Origin: Kribbella kalugense
Lineage (GTDB): Bacteria; Actinomycetota; Actinomycetes; Propionibacteriales; Kribbellaceae
Direction: 5' to 3'
Length of the DNA stretch: 64,000 bases
Assembly (NCBI RefSeq): GCF_004365875.1
Contig: NZ_SODF01000004.1
Span: 186,001-250,000 of the forward strand
The notes under the pieces were generated by a model, which was not told the origin of the DNA, made no database searches, and saw only the letters and a list, made by a program, of their open reading frames with translations. Numbering within the stretch: position 1 is the first letter of the stretch; every line of letters begins with the position of its first letter. Both the position numbers and the translations under genes were made by a program. Of this stretch, positions 1 through 7,896 are shown piece by piece.

Positions 1-1379
1 AGCAGCTCGGCGGGGACTCGGACCGCGGCATCTGGACCTGGCAGCTGCTCAGCACCCTGGGACAGAACGGGATCCAGCCCGACGACCCGCGGATCCGGTC
101 GGCGATGGCGGGTCTGCAGGATCCGTACGGGCAGCCGATCCAGATCGACTACTCGCAGTTCGTCGAGGTTGCGGAGCACGGCGACGGGATCGTCCAGCGA
201 GCCCTGCAAGGCGATCTCGCGGTCTCGCCGGACGAGTTTCGTGAGCTCGTCGCGGGGACCCAGGAGATCTACGCCGGACTGCTCGACGAGCACGGCGGCG
301 AGGTCGCCGACTACATCCCGAGCCTGGCGGACGTGCCTCATCCGGACGCCTTCGGCATCGTGATCTGCACGGTCGACGGTCAGCGGTACTCGATCGGCGA
401 CTCGAACATCCCCTTCAGCGTGCAGTCGACGTCCAAGCCGTTCACCTACGGACTGGCGCTCGAAGGATCGGATCCGCGGTCGGTGCATGGCTGGGTCGGC
501 GAGGAGCAGAGCGGCGGGGTGTTCAACGACCCGAGGCTGTCGCTGACCATCGACGGCAAACCGCAGAACCCGATGATCAACGCCGGCGCGATCGCGACGC
601 TCGCTCTGGTCGAGCCGGAGCTGCGCATCGATGCCCGGTTCGAAAAGGTCAAGGACATGTGGACCTCGATGATGGGGCTGCCCCCCGGCTCCGACACGAC
701 GACCTTCCTGGGGGAGCGCGAAACCGGCTTCGGCAATATCGGCCTGGCCAACCAGATGGCCGGCAAGGGCATGTTGCACCCGGGCCGCGGGGGCCTCGTC
801 TCGCCACAGGAAGCGGCCGAGCTGTACTTCATCGTCTGTGGGCTCGAGATGGACGCACACGGGCTGTCCGGGGCCGGCGCGACGCTGGCGAACGGGGGAC
901 TGTCGCCGTTCACCGGCAAGCAGGTGTTCACCGAAGCGAACAACGCGCTGGTGCTGTCGATGATGGATCACAGCGGCATGTACAACGGGTCCGGCAGTTT
1001 CCGCAACAGAGTCGGTCTGCCGGCCAAGAGCGGTGTCTCGGGCAACGTGGTCGCGGTCGTGCCGGGCCGGTTCGCGATCGTGACGTTCTCGCCGCGGCTC
1101 GACCCGGCGGGCAACTCGGTGCGGGGTGTCAGGGTCTGCGAGCAGATGGTCGACCGCTTCGGCCTGAACCCGTACCGCAACCTCGGCGCCGGCCGGAGCC
1201 GCGCGGCCCAGTTGGCCGGAGGGAACGAGGCGGACCGCAAGGCCGATATGGCGCAGTTGATCAGCCGGGCCTTCGACGGCATGGCCAGACCAGGCTCCGG
1301 CACCGCAGCCGCGCTCGGCGGCACACAGGACGCTGCCGCCACGGTGCGCAAAGGTCCGCAGCAAGGCCACCAGCTCTGA
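1..1379 (+). CDS. glsA: Glutaminase (5' end cut by window)
   Basis: Hydrolyses L-glutamine to glutamate and ammonia in the cytoplasm. The serine-hydrolase-like glutaminase core is clear: QSTSKPF carries the catalytic Ser-x-x-Lys, followed by the NPMINAGAI motif and a SGVSGNV segment near the C-terminus. The reading frame stays open from position 105, the first in-window ATG, back to position 3, and that upstream stretch (LGQNGIQPDDPRI) resembles the helical N-terminal region of long, animal-type glutaminases. The true start therefore lies upstream of the window and the ATG at 105 is internal. The C-terminal ~60 residues are Ala/Gly-rich and look disordered. It converges on glmS, another glutamine-consuming enzyme. 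Family assignment is secure; only the 5' end is unknown. Confidence 0.93.
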   Translation, partial: QLGGDSDRGIWTWQLLSTLGQNGIQPDDPRIRSAMAGLQDPYGQPIQIDYSQFVEVAEHGDGIVQRALQGDLAVSPDEFRELVAGTQEIYAGLLDEHGGEVADYIPSLADVPHPDAFGIVICTVDGQRYSIGDSNIPFSVQSTSKPFTYGLALEGSDPRSVHGWVGEEQSGGVFNDPRLSLTIDGKPQNPMINAGAIATLALVEPELRIDARFEKVKDMWTSMMGLPPGSDTTTFLGERETGFGNIGLANQMAGKGMLHPGRGGLVSPQEAAELYFIVCGLEMDAHGLSGAGATLANGGLSPFTGKQVFTEANNALVLSMMDHSGMYNGSGSFRNRVGLPAKSGVSGNVVAVVPGRFAIVTFSPRLDPAGNSVRGVRVCEQMVDRFGLNPYRNLGAGRSRAAQLAGGNEADRKADMAQLISRAFDGMARPGSGTAAALGGTQDAAATVRKGPQQGHQL

Positions 1380-1390
1380 GGGCCGGATCC

Positions 1391-1467
1391 CCAGGCCATC
1401 ACAATGCAGCGGCCCCCGTCACGCCGAGCGTGACGGGGGCCGCTGTGCTGCGATTGTGATGGCCTGG
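1391..1467. terminator. Bidirectional composite terminator between glsA and glmS
   Basis: Two nested perfect inverted repeats. The inner stem is 18 bp (1407-1424 with 1428-1445) around a 3-nt CGA loop. The outer stem is 15 bp (1391-1405 with 1453-1467), separated from the inner one by a 7-nt asymmetric bulge. It sits exactly between two convergent stop codons, so it can end transcripts from both sides. There is no long T-run, as is usual for actinobacteria. Confidence 0.85.
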
Positions 1468-1475
1468 CGATCCGC

Positions 1476-3296
1476 CTACTCGACCGTGACCGACTTGGCC
1501 AGGTTGCGCGGCTTGTCGACATCGTGGCCGAGGGCAACGGCTGCGTAGTACGCGATGATCTGCAGCGGGATCGTCAGCAGGATCGGGTCCAGCTCGTGCT
1601 CGTTCTTCGGTACGACGATCTTCGCGGCGACCCCGTCCGGGACCTCGACGCCCGCGTGCGTGACGACGTACAGCGGGCCGGAGCGGGCGCCGATCTCGTG
1701 CAGCGCGCCGATGTTGCGGTCGAGCAGCTCGTCGTCGGGGACGATCGCGACCGTCGGCACGTCCGGCGAGATCAGTGCGAGCGGGCCGTGCTTCAGCTCG
1801 GAGGTCTGGTACGCCTCGGCGTGCCGGTAGGAGATCTCCTTCAGCTTCTGCGCGCCCTCGCGAGCGACCGGGTACCCGCGGGACCGGCCGACGAAGAACA
1901 GGCTCTCGTGCTTGGCGAGCCGGCCGGCGATCTTGGCCAGCTCCTCCTCCTGCGCGACGATCGAGGCGATGTCCTCGGGCAGCTTCTTCAGGCCGTCGAT
2001 CAGCCGCCGGCCGTCGGCGGGGGAGACGTCCCGGATCCGGCCGAGGTGGATGCCGAGCATCGCGAACCCGACCGCCATGTTGGTCAGCGCCTTGGTCGAC
2101 GCCACCGAGACCTCAGGGCCGGCGTGCAGGTACACGCCGCCGTCGACCTCGCGGGCGATGCTCGAGCCGACCGCGTTCACCAGGCCGATCACGCGACCGC
2201 CCTTGCGCTTCAGCTCCTGCACCGCGACCAGCGTGTCCAGGGTTTCACCGGACTGCGACACGGCGACGTACAGCGTGTCCCGCTCGACCACCGGGTTGCG
2301 GTACCGGAACTCCGAGGCCGGCTCGGCGTCGGCGGGAATCCGCGCGACTTCCTCGATGAACTGGGCGCCCATCTGACCGGCGTAGTACGCCGATCCGCAG
2401 CCGAGGATCTTGACCCGCTTGATCTCCCGCGCCTCGCGGGCGTCCATGTTCAGGCCGCCGAGGTGCACGGTGTGGAAACGCTCGTCCAGGCGGCCGCGGA
2501 TGACCCGGCCGACCGCGTCCGGCTGCTCGTGGATCTCCTTCATCATGAAGTGCTCGTGCAGGCCGCGCTCGAACTCCTCGGCCTCCCACTCGACCGTCTT
2601 CGCGGTCTTCGTGGTCGGCGACGCGTCCTGGGTGAAGGTCCGGTAGCCGTCGGCGCGCACGGTCGCCAGCTCGCCGTCGTCCAAGTAGACGACCTGACGG
2701 GTGTAGCGGATCAGCGCGGCCGCGTCGGAGGCGACGTGCATCTCGCCGTCGCCGATGCCGAGGATCAGCGGGCTGCCGTTGCGGGCCACCACGATCCGGT
2801 CCGGGAAGTCCAGGTCGATCACGGCGATGCCGTAGGTGCCCTCGATCCGGCGCAGGGCGGCCATCACCTTCTCCTCGAGGGTGGCGCCGTCGGACTGCTC
2901 GATCAGGTGCGCGAGCACCTCGGTGTCGGTCTCGGAGCGCAGCTTGACGCCGGCGTCCTCGAGCTGGGTGCGGAGCGCGCCGGCGTTGTCGAAGATGCCG
3001 TTGTGAACGACGGCGATCCGCTCGTTGCCGCTGGCGTGCGGGTGCGCGTTGTCCTTGCTCGGGCCACCGTGGGTCGCCCAGCGGGTGTGGCCGATGCCGA
3101 GCTTGCCGCCGAACCGCTTGGGCAGCGACGCCTCCAGCTCACGGACCCGGCCGGCGTCCTTGTGCACCTTCAGCTCGCTGGACCCGAGTACGGCGACACC
3201 CGCCGAGTCGTACCCGCGGTACTCCAGCCGGGCCAGTCCGTCCACCAGGATGGGCGCGGCCGGCTTGGTGCCGACGTACCCGACGATTCCGCACAT
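1476..3296 (-). CDS. glmS: Glutamine--fructose-6-phosphate aminotransferase (isomerizing)
   Basis: Makes glucosamine-6-phosphate from fructose-6-phosphate and glutamine, the entry step to UDP-GlcNAc and peptidoglycan. The 606 residues match the family length. It starts MCGIVGYVG, so Cys2 becomes the N-terminal nucleophile after Met removal. An N-terminal class II glutamine amidotransferase domain (GHTRWATHG, HNGI) is followed by two SIS domains (CGSAYYAG, SQSGETLDT) and the conserved C-terminal ELKHGPLALI and KPRNLAKSVTVE. The ATG at 3296 has a GAAGGGG ribosome site about 8 nt upstream. It may be co-transcribed with the small gene ending 39 nt upstream. No glmS ribozyme-like structure is evident in that short leader. 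Confidence 0.97.
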   Translation of the reverse strand: MCGIVGYVGTKPAAPILVDGLARLEYRGYDSAGVAVLGSSELKVHKDAGRVRELEASLPKRFGGKLGIGHTRWATHGGPSKDNAHPHASGNERIAVVHNGIFDNAGALRTQLEDAGVKLRSETDTEVLAHLIEQSDGATLEEKVMAALRRIEGTYGIAVIDLDFPDRIVVARNGSPLILGIGDGEMHVASDAAALIRYTRQVVYLDDGELATVRADGYRTFTQDASPTTKTAKTVEWEAEEFERGLHEHFMMKEIHEQPDAVGRVIRGRLDERFHTVHLGGLNMDAREAREIKRVKILGCGSAYYAGQMGAQFIEEVARIPADAEPASEFRYRNPVVERDTLYVAVSQSGETLDTLVAVQELKRKGGRVIGLVNAVGSSIAREVDGGVYLHAGPEVSVASTKALTNMAVGFAMLGIHLGRIRDVSPADGRRLIDGLKKLPEDIASIVAQEEELAKIAGRLAKHESLFFVGRSRGYPVAREGAQKLKEISYRHAEAYQTSELKHGPLALISPDVPTVAIVPDDELLDRNIGALHEIGARSGPLYVVTHAGVEVPDGVAAKIVVPKNEHELDPILLTIPLQIIAYYAAVALGHDVDKPRNLAKSVTVE

Positions 3297-3335
3297 GTAG
3301 TGGTGCCCCTTCGTAGGTTCGGTTGAGCGACCCGG

Positions 3336-3599
3336 TCAGCCGTAGACGATCCGTCGTAGCTGGCGGGCGGAGAGTTCGGGTGAGCGGACCGGCCACTGCC
3401 GGAGCTCGGTGCCGAGGCGGGCGAAGATCTCGTCGTTGCGGGCCCCGTAGGTCTGCAACTCACGGTGCCTGCGCCGGACGTACTCCTCGGTCGTCTCGGT
3501 GAAATAGGCCAGCACGTCCGCGACTACCCGCCGCGCGACGTCCGCCGACAGCCCGGTCGTCCGGCTGACCTGATCGGCCAGCTCGTCGACAGGCTCCAC
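3336..3599 (-). CDS. Small conserved-looking helical protein upstream of glmS
   Basis: I do not recognise the family. The predicted protein (about 87 residues from the GTG at 3599) is charged and mostly helical, with RVVADVLAYFTETTEEYVRRRHRELQ in the middle (residue run split here: RVVADVLAYF then TETTEEYVRRR), and ends ARQLRRIVYG. The GTG at 3599 was chosen because GAGG lies 5 nt upstream; a TTG at 3653 would add 18 residues but has no clear ribosome site. It runs in the same direction as glmS with a 39-nt gap and may be its operon partner. Function unknown. Confidence 0.6.
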   Translation of the reverse strand: MEPVDELADQVSRTTGLSADVARRVVADVLAYFTETTEEYVRRRHRELQTYGARNDEIFARLGTELRQWPVRSPELSARQLRRIVYG

Positions 3600-3695
3600 C
3601 GCCGCCTCACTGATCACCCGTCCACAATGCAGTCTTTCCGAGGTCAACGCCAAGCATCTGCCCGAAATCGGGCAAATTCCCTGATATGTCAGGAG

Positions 3696-4355
3696 CTAGA
3701 AGAGGCGCAGTACGTCGGATTCCATCCCGCGGAGGGCGTCGTAGTCGACCGTGACGCACTCCAGCCCGCGGTCGGTGGCGAGGAACTGGGCCTGCGGCTT
3801 GATCAGCTGGGCGGCGAAGATGCCGCGGACCGGGGCCAGCAGGGGGTCGCGGTTGAGGAGTTCGACGTACCTGGTCAGCTGCTCGACGCCGTCGATCTCG
3901 CCGCGGCGCTTGATCTCGACCGCGACGTGCTTGCCGTCGGCGTCGCGGCAGAGCAGGTCGACCGGGCCGATCGCGGTCGGGTACTCGCGGCGTACCAGCG
4001 TCCAGCCGTCGCCGAAGGTCTGGACGTGCTCGGCGAGCAGCTCCTGCAGGTGCGCCTCGACGCCGTCCTTGATCAGGCCGGGGTCGACCCCGAGCTCGTA
4101 CGAGGTGTCGCTATGCACCTCCTCGAGCGTGATCCGGAGCTCCTCACCAGCCTTGTTGGTGACGCTCCAGACCCCCTCGTCCTCCGTCAGCTTGCACGGC
4201 GGCGACATCCAGTTCAGCGGTTTGTACGACCCGCCGTCGGCGTGGATCAGCACCGACCCGTCGGCCTTGACCATCAGCAACCGCGGCGCCATCGGCAGAT
4301 GAGCCGTCAGCCGCCCCGAGTAGTCCACAGAACACGTAGCAATCACCAAGCGCAC
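3696..4355 (-). CDS. nucS: Mismatch-specific endonuclease NucS (EndoMS)
   Basis: Cuts mismatched DNA in the MutSL-independent mismatch repair of actinobacteria and archaea. The 219-residue product begins VRLVIATCSVDYSGR and contains YKPLNWMSPPC, both typical of NucS. The C-terminal RecB-like nuclease domain shows GPVDLLCRD (catalytic Asp) and VAVEIKRRG (Glu-x-Lys). The last residues, VLRLF, match the beta-clamp-binding tail known for actinobacterial NucS. The GTG at 4355 was chosen by family alignment; the frame stays open much further upstream, but that extension is antisense to the next gene and is not coding. It is divergent from the methyltransferase gene with only 48 bp between them. Confidence 0.93.
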   Translation of the reverse strand: MRLVIATCSVDYSGRLTAHLPMAPRLLMVKADGSVLIHADGGSYKPLNWMSPPCKLTEDEGVWSVTNKAGEELRITLEEVHSDTSYELGVDPGLIKDGVEAHLQELLAEHVQTFGDGWTLVRREYPTAIGPVDLLCRDADGKHVAVEIKRRGEIDGVEQLTRYVELLNRDPLLAPVRGIFAAQLIKPQAQFLATDRGLECVTVDYDALRGMESDVLRLF

Positions 4356-4403
4356 GAGAAAGCACCGTAGTGCACCGGGCGTCCGGAGTGGGAGGGTGGA
4401 TGG

Positions 4404-5285
4404 GTGAACCTCATGTGTCCCGCCCGCATTCTGCTGCTGCCCGGTGATGTCGGGGAGGCTGCGGTCGGGGATCGGGTTGCTCAGGTGTACGCCGGGACGT
4501 TCGAGGCCGCGGCGGGATCTCGGCTGGCGGAGCGGCTCGGCGTTCGGCTGACCGTCGTACCGGAGCTCACGCAGCGGCCGGACGAGGAACTGCAGTCGAT
4601 CGCGGACCTGCATCGCGGCGAGACGGTCGTCGTGCTCGGCGTCGATCTCGGATTCAAGTTGCCGGCGACCGTCGAGCACACCGGCGACGGGTGGACGCGG
4701 CTGCCGAGCGACAACGAGGTGACGTTGTCGGCGTACGAGCAGGCCGCTGCCAAGTTCCGCGACTCGATCCCGACAGAGCCCAACAACACGCTGATCGATC
4801 TGCTCGCCGAACGCGTCGGCCCGGGCGCGCGGGTGCTGGAGATCGGCAGTGGGACCGGACGCGATGCGCTCGAGCTGGAACGCCGCGGCTTCGTCGTACG
4901 CCGTACCGACGCGACGAAGGCCTTCATCGAGATGATGCGGGCCGACGGGTACGCCGCTGACCGGTTGAACGCGCTCACCGACGACTTCGGCGGACCGTAC
5001 GACGCGGTGTTCGCCGACGCGGTGTTCCTGCACTTCGAGAGGACCGGTCTGGCCCAGGTTCTGCGGAAGGCTGCGCGATCGGCGCCGGTACTGGCGTTCT
5101 CGACGCGCGAAGGTAAGGGCGAGGAATGGTCCGATCGGCACCTGGATCTGCCGCGGTACTTCGTCCTCTGGCAGGAGGACGCATTGCGTGAACTGCTCGC
5201 GAGCACCGGTTGGGCGGTCCAAGGCTTGCAACGCGGCGAGGGCAAGCTCGGGATGTGGTTCAACGTGCTGGCGACCCGCGGATGA
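4404..5285 (+). CDS. Degenerate phosphatase-like domain fused to SAM methyltransferase
   Basis: A 293-residue two-part protein. Residues ~115-293 are a class I SAM-dependent methyltransferase: motif I is VLEIGSGTGRDALEL, followed by an acidic strand-end (RRTDATKAF) and YDAVFADAVFLHF. Residues ~1-100 look like a histidine-phosphatase fold (AERLGVRLTVVPEL, IADLHRGETVVVL), but the catalytic RHG is replaced by LPGD and the second His region reads VVVLGVDLG, so this half should be catalytically dead. The GTG at 4404 has GGAGG 8 nt upstream. The stop overlaps the Nudix start by ATGA, so the two are translationally coupled. The methyl acceptor is unknown. Confidence 0.75.
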   Translation: MNLMCPARILLLPGDVGEAAVGDRVAQVYAGTFEAAAGSRLAERLGVRLTVVPELTQRPDEELQSIADLHRGETVVVLGVDLGFKLPATVEHTGDGWTRLPSDNEVTLSAYEQAAAKFRDSIPTEPNNTLIDLLAERVGPGARVLEIGSGTGRDALELERRGFVVRRTDATKAFIEMMRADGYAADRLNALTDDFGGPYDAVFADAVFLHFERTGLAQVLRKAARSAPVLAFSTREGKGEEWSDRHLDLPRYFVLWQEDALRELLASTGWAVQGLQRGEGKLGMWFNVLATRG

Positions 5286-5731
5286 TCCGGGCCGGCGTCG
5301 TACTGCTGACCGATGAAGGGATCGCCGCGATCGAGCGGGTGCGGGACGGGATGACGTACTACGTTCTGCCCGGCGGTCAGGTCGAGGACGGGGAGACCGT
5401 GGCCGAGGCCGCGCGCCGCGAGACGCACGAGGAGCTCGGACTCCTGGTCCGCATCCACGGGTTGATCGCCGTCGTGAACTTCAACCAGCACACGCAGCAC
5501 TACTTCCTCGCCGAATCGGTCGGAGGCGAGTTCGGCACCGGAAGCGGGCCGGAGATGGACAGCCCTGCCGAGTCGGAGGCTGGTTCTTATCGGTCGGTGT
5601 GGTTGCCGCCGGAGCGGTTCGGGGATATCCGGCCGAAGCCGATCGCGGCTGCGCTGGCCGGCGTACCCGATCCCGGACGTCTGTTGCAGGCGTGGCTGGC
5701 GGCTCCGGTTGCGTTTGAGGAGACCGTGTGA
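5282..5731 (+). CDS. Nudix hydrolase
   Basis: Hydrolyses a nucleoside-diphosphate-linked or related pyrophosphate substrate. The Nudix box is intact at about residues 36-58: GGQVEDGETVAEAARRE followed by THEELGLL, giving the G-x5-E-x7-RE-x2-EE-x-G pattern. The product is 149 residues and cytoplasmic, and the substrate cannot be read from sequence. The ATG at 5282 lies inside the upstream methyltransferase stop (ATGA), indicating an operon and coupled translation. This start fits better than the longer frame beginning at 5210, because the latter only extends into the neighbouring gene. Confidence 0.85.
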   Translation: MIRAGVVLLTDEGIAAIERVRDGMTYYVLPGGQVEDGETVAEAARRETHEELGLLVRIHGLIAVVNFNQHTQHYFLAESVGGEFGTGSGPEMDSPAESEAGSYRSVWLPPERFGDIRPKPIAAALAGVPDPGRLLQAWLAAPVAFEETV

Positions 5732-5795
5732 GCTTGGCCTCGCCGGTGACGCAACTCATGGGCGGACCAGTGCCTGGACTGGCATAGTGCAGAGC

Positions 5796-7574
5796 ATGGC
5801 TCGGGAACTGACGACTGTGGGTGTGGTGGGTCTTGGCACGATGGGCGCCGGGATCGCCGAGGTGTTCGCGCGGCACGGGCTGACGGTGGTCGGCGTCGAG
5901 CGCGATGACGAGGCCGCCGAGCGCGGCCGCGGCCACATCCAGCATTCGACCGACCGGGCCGTGAAGCGCGGCAAGCTGTCGGTCGAGGACCAGCAGGCGC
6001 TGTTCGACCGGGTCACGTTCGCCACCTCGATGGAGGCGCTGGCCGACTGCGATCTGGTCATCGAGGCCGTCGTCGAGCGGCTCGAGCTGAAGCGCGAGAT
6101 CTTCGCCGCGCTGGACAAGATCGTCGGCGAGGACGCGATCCTGGCGACCAACACCTCGTCGTTGTCGGTCACCGAGATCTCCGTCGCCACCCAGCGCCCG
6201 CGGCGCGTCGTCGGCATGCACTTCTTCAACCCGGCGCCGGTGCAGGAATTCGTCGAGGTGATCAAGACCGTCGTCACCGAGCCCGACGTGGTGGACGACG
6301 TACAGGCGCTGGCCCGTCGGCTCGACAAGGTCCCGGTGGTCGCGGCCGACCGGGCCGGCTTCATCGCCAACGCACTGCTGTTCGGGTACCTGAACCACGC
6401 AGTGTCCATGGTCGAGTCTCGCTACGCCACCCGTGAGGACGTCGACGCGGCGATGCGGCTCGGCTGCGGGTACCCGATGGGACCGCTGGCGCTGCTCGAC
6501 CTGATCGGCCTCGACACGGCGTACGAGATCCTCGACACGATGTACAAGCAGGGCCGCAACCGGCTGCACGCGCCGGCTCCGATCCTGAAGCAGATGGTCA
6601 CCGCCGGACTGCTCGGCCGGAAGACCGGGCGCGGCTTCTACACCTACGAGGGACCGGACTCGCCGGTCGTCGTCGACGACGAGAACACCCCTTCGACCTC
6701 GGGAGAGCCGCCGGCCATCCGCCCGATCAAGCAGGTCGGCGTGGTCGGATCGGGCACGATGGCGGTCGGCATCGTCGAGGTCTGCGCGAAGGCCGGGTAC
6801 GACGTGTTGTACGTCGCCCGCGGTACGGAGAAGGTGGACCAGGTCCGCGCCACCCTGGAACGCTCACTGGAGAAGGGCGTCCAGCGCGGCAAGCTCTCCT
6901 CGGACGAGCGCGACTCCGCGCTGCGCCGAGTGACGGGTACGGCGAAACTCGACGACCTGGCGTCCGTCGACCTGGTGATCGAGGCCGTGGTCGAGGAGCT
7001 GAGCGTCAAGCAGGCGCTGTTCGAGACGTTCGACGAGATCTGCAAGCCGGGCGCGATCCTGGCGACCACGACCTCGTCGCTGCCGGTGATCGATCTGGCG
7101 ATGGCGACCAAGCGGCCGTCCGACGTGGTCGGGCTGCACTTCTTCAACCCGGCGCCGGTGATGCAGCTGGTCGAGATCGTCAGCACTGTCAGCACGTCGC
7201 TTGAGGTCGCCGACACCGTGGCGGCCGTGGCTGTTGCCGCTGGCAAGCATCCGGTGCGGTGCGGTGACCGGGCCGGCTTCATCGTCAACGCGCTGCTGTT
7301 CCCGTACCTGAACGACGCGGTCCGGATGCTCGAGGCGCACTACGCGGGCGTCGACGACATCGACGCCGCGATGAAGCTCGGCTGCCGCCTGCCGATGGGC
7401 CCGTTCGCACTGCTCGACGTGGTCGGCCTGGACGTGTCGCTGGCGATCCAGCGGACCTTGTACCTGGAGTTCCGCGAGCCCGGCTTCGCCCCGGCCCCGC
7501 TGCTCGAGCACCTGGTCACGGCCGGCTACCTCGGCCGCAAAACCGGCCGAGGCTTCCGCGACTACTCCAGCTGA
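5796..7574 (+). CDS. Tandem-duplicated 3-hydroxyacyl(butyryl)-CoA dehydrogenase
   Basis: Oxidises 3-hydroxyacyl-CoA, or reduces acetoacetyl-CoA, with NAD(P). The 592 residues hold two complete copies of the ~285-residue enzyme. Each has a Rossmann start (VGVVGLGTMGAGIAEV; VGVVGSGTMAVGIVEV), a NTSSL/TTSSL segment, the HFFNPAPV signature with the catalytic His, and a C-terminal DRAGFIxNALL...PMGPxALLD helical domain ending LGRKTGRGF. In copy 2 the usual MGAGIA is MAVGIV, a mild change in the NAD loop. The ATG at 5796 was chosen because homologous copies start just before the Rossmann strand; a CATAGT -10-like hexamer 7 nt upstream suggests a leaderless message. It could act with the thiolase and Ccr encoded at 34.5 and 31.5 kb. 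Confidence 0.9.
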   Translation: MARELTTVGVVGLGTMGAGIAEVFARHGLTVVGVERDDEAAERGRGHIQHSTDRAVKRGKLSVEDQQALFDRVTFATSMEALADCDLVIEAVVERLELKREIFAALDKIVGEDAILATNTSSLSVTEISVATQRPRRVVGMHFFNPAPVQEFVEVIKTVVTEPDVVDDVQALARRLDKVPVVAADRAGFIANALLFGYLNHAVSMVESRYATREDVDAAMRLGCGYPMGPLALLDLIGLDTAYEILDTMYKQGRNRLHAPAPILKQMVTAGLLGRKTGRGFYTYEGPDSPVVVDDENTPSTSGEPPAIRPIKQVGVVGSGTMAVGIVEVCAKAGYDVLYVARGTEKVDQVRATLERSLEKGVQRGKLSSDERDSALRRVTGTAKLDDLASVDLVIEAVVEELSVKQALFETFDEICKPGAILATTTSSLPVIDLAMATKRPSDVVGLHFFNPAPVMQLVEIVSTVSTSLEVADTVAAVAVAAGKHPVRCGDRAGFIVNALLFPYLNDAVRMLEAHYAGVDDIDAAMKLGCRLPMGPFALLDVVGLDVSLAIQRTLYLEFREPGFAPAPLLEHLVTAGYLGRKTGRGFRDYSS

Positions 7575-7578
7575 TCGC

Positions 7579-7584
7579 TAGTCT
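7579..7584 (+). promoter_or_regulatory. -10 element TAGTCT for the zeta antitoxin gene
   Basis: TAGTCT (TANNNT type) ends 6 nt before the ATG at 7591, and no Shine-Dalgarno sequence lies between. This places transcription start at or next to the start codon, that is, a leaderless mRNA. Confidence 0.5.
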
Positions 7585-7590
7585 GGCTCC

Positions 7591-7896
7591 ATGCCGGACG
7601 AGCCGAGGAAGCATCTCACCGAAGCAGTCGGTGGGCGGTTGGTCGAGCCGCTGACGCATGAGCAGCGTGCGGAGCAGGAGCGCATTCGCAACCTGATCCG
7701 CGCGGTGCTGGCGTGCTACAACTCGCTCGTCAGCGAGGAGACGGACCCGGTCCGCCGTACCGAGCTCGAGGCGCAACGCGCCGTCCAGACGGAGCGGTTC
7801 CGTGGCCGGCTGACGCTGTCGGACGCGGAGCGACGCGAGATTCTGGACACCTACCCCGACCTGCTGGTACGCCTGCGCGCCGACCTCGACGGATGA
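7591..7896 (+). CDS. Putative antitoxin of zeta-type toxin-antitoxin pair
   Basis: A 101-residue, charged, helical protein (LTHEQRAEQERIRNLIRAVL near residue 23-42, read as LTHEQRAEQE plus RIRNLIRAVL). It overlaps the following zeta-toxin gene by 4 bp (ATGA), the arrangement expected of a cognate antitoxin. The family is not recognisable as classical epsilon from sequence alone; the role is inferred from size, position and coupling. A -10 TAGTCT just upstream suggests leaderless expression, which would favour antitoxin made first. Confidence 0.6.
   Translation: MPDEPRKHLTEAVGGRLVEPLTHEQRAEQERIRNLIRAVLACYNSLVSEETDPVRRTELEAQRAVQTERFRGRLTLSDAERREILDTYPDLLVRLRADLDG

Noticed and set aside
1524..3326. 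600-codon plus-strand frame opposite glmS
   Set aside because: Antisense to an unmistakable glmS; the peptide is low-complexity Asp/Val/Arg/Leu.
3201..3335. glmS ribozyme or riboswitch
   Set aside because: The leader between the small upstream gene and glmS is only 39 nt, too short for the glmS ribozyme, which is also absent from most actinobacteria.
4356..5231. N-terminal extension of the NucS frame to 511 codons
   Set aside because: Homologues start at VRLVIA, and the extension lies antisense to the methyltransferase gene with shadow-like composition.
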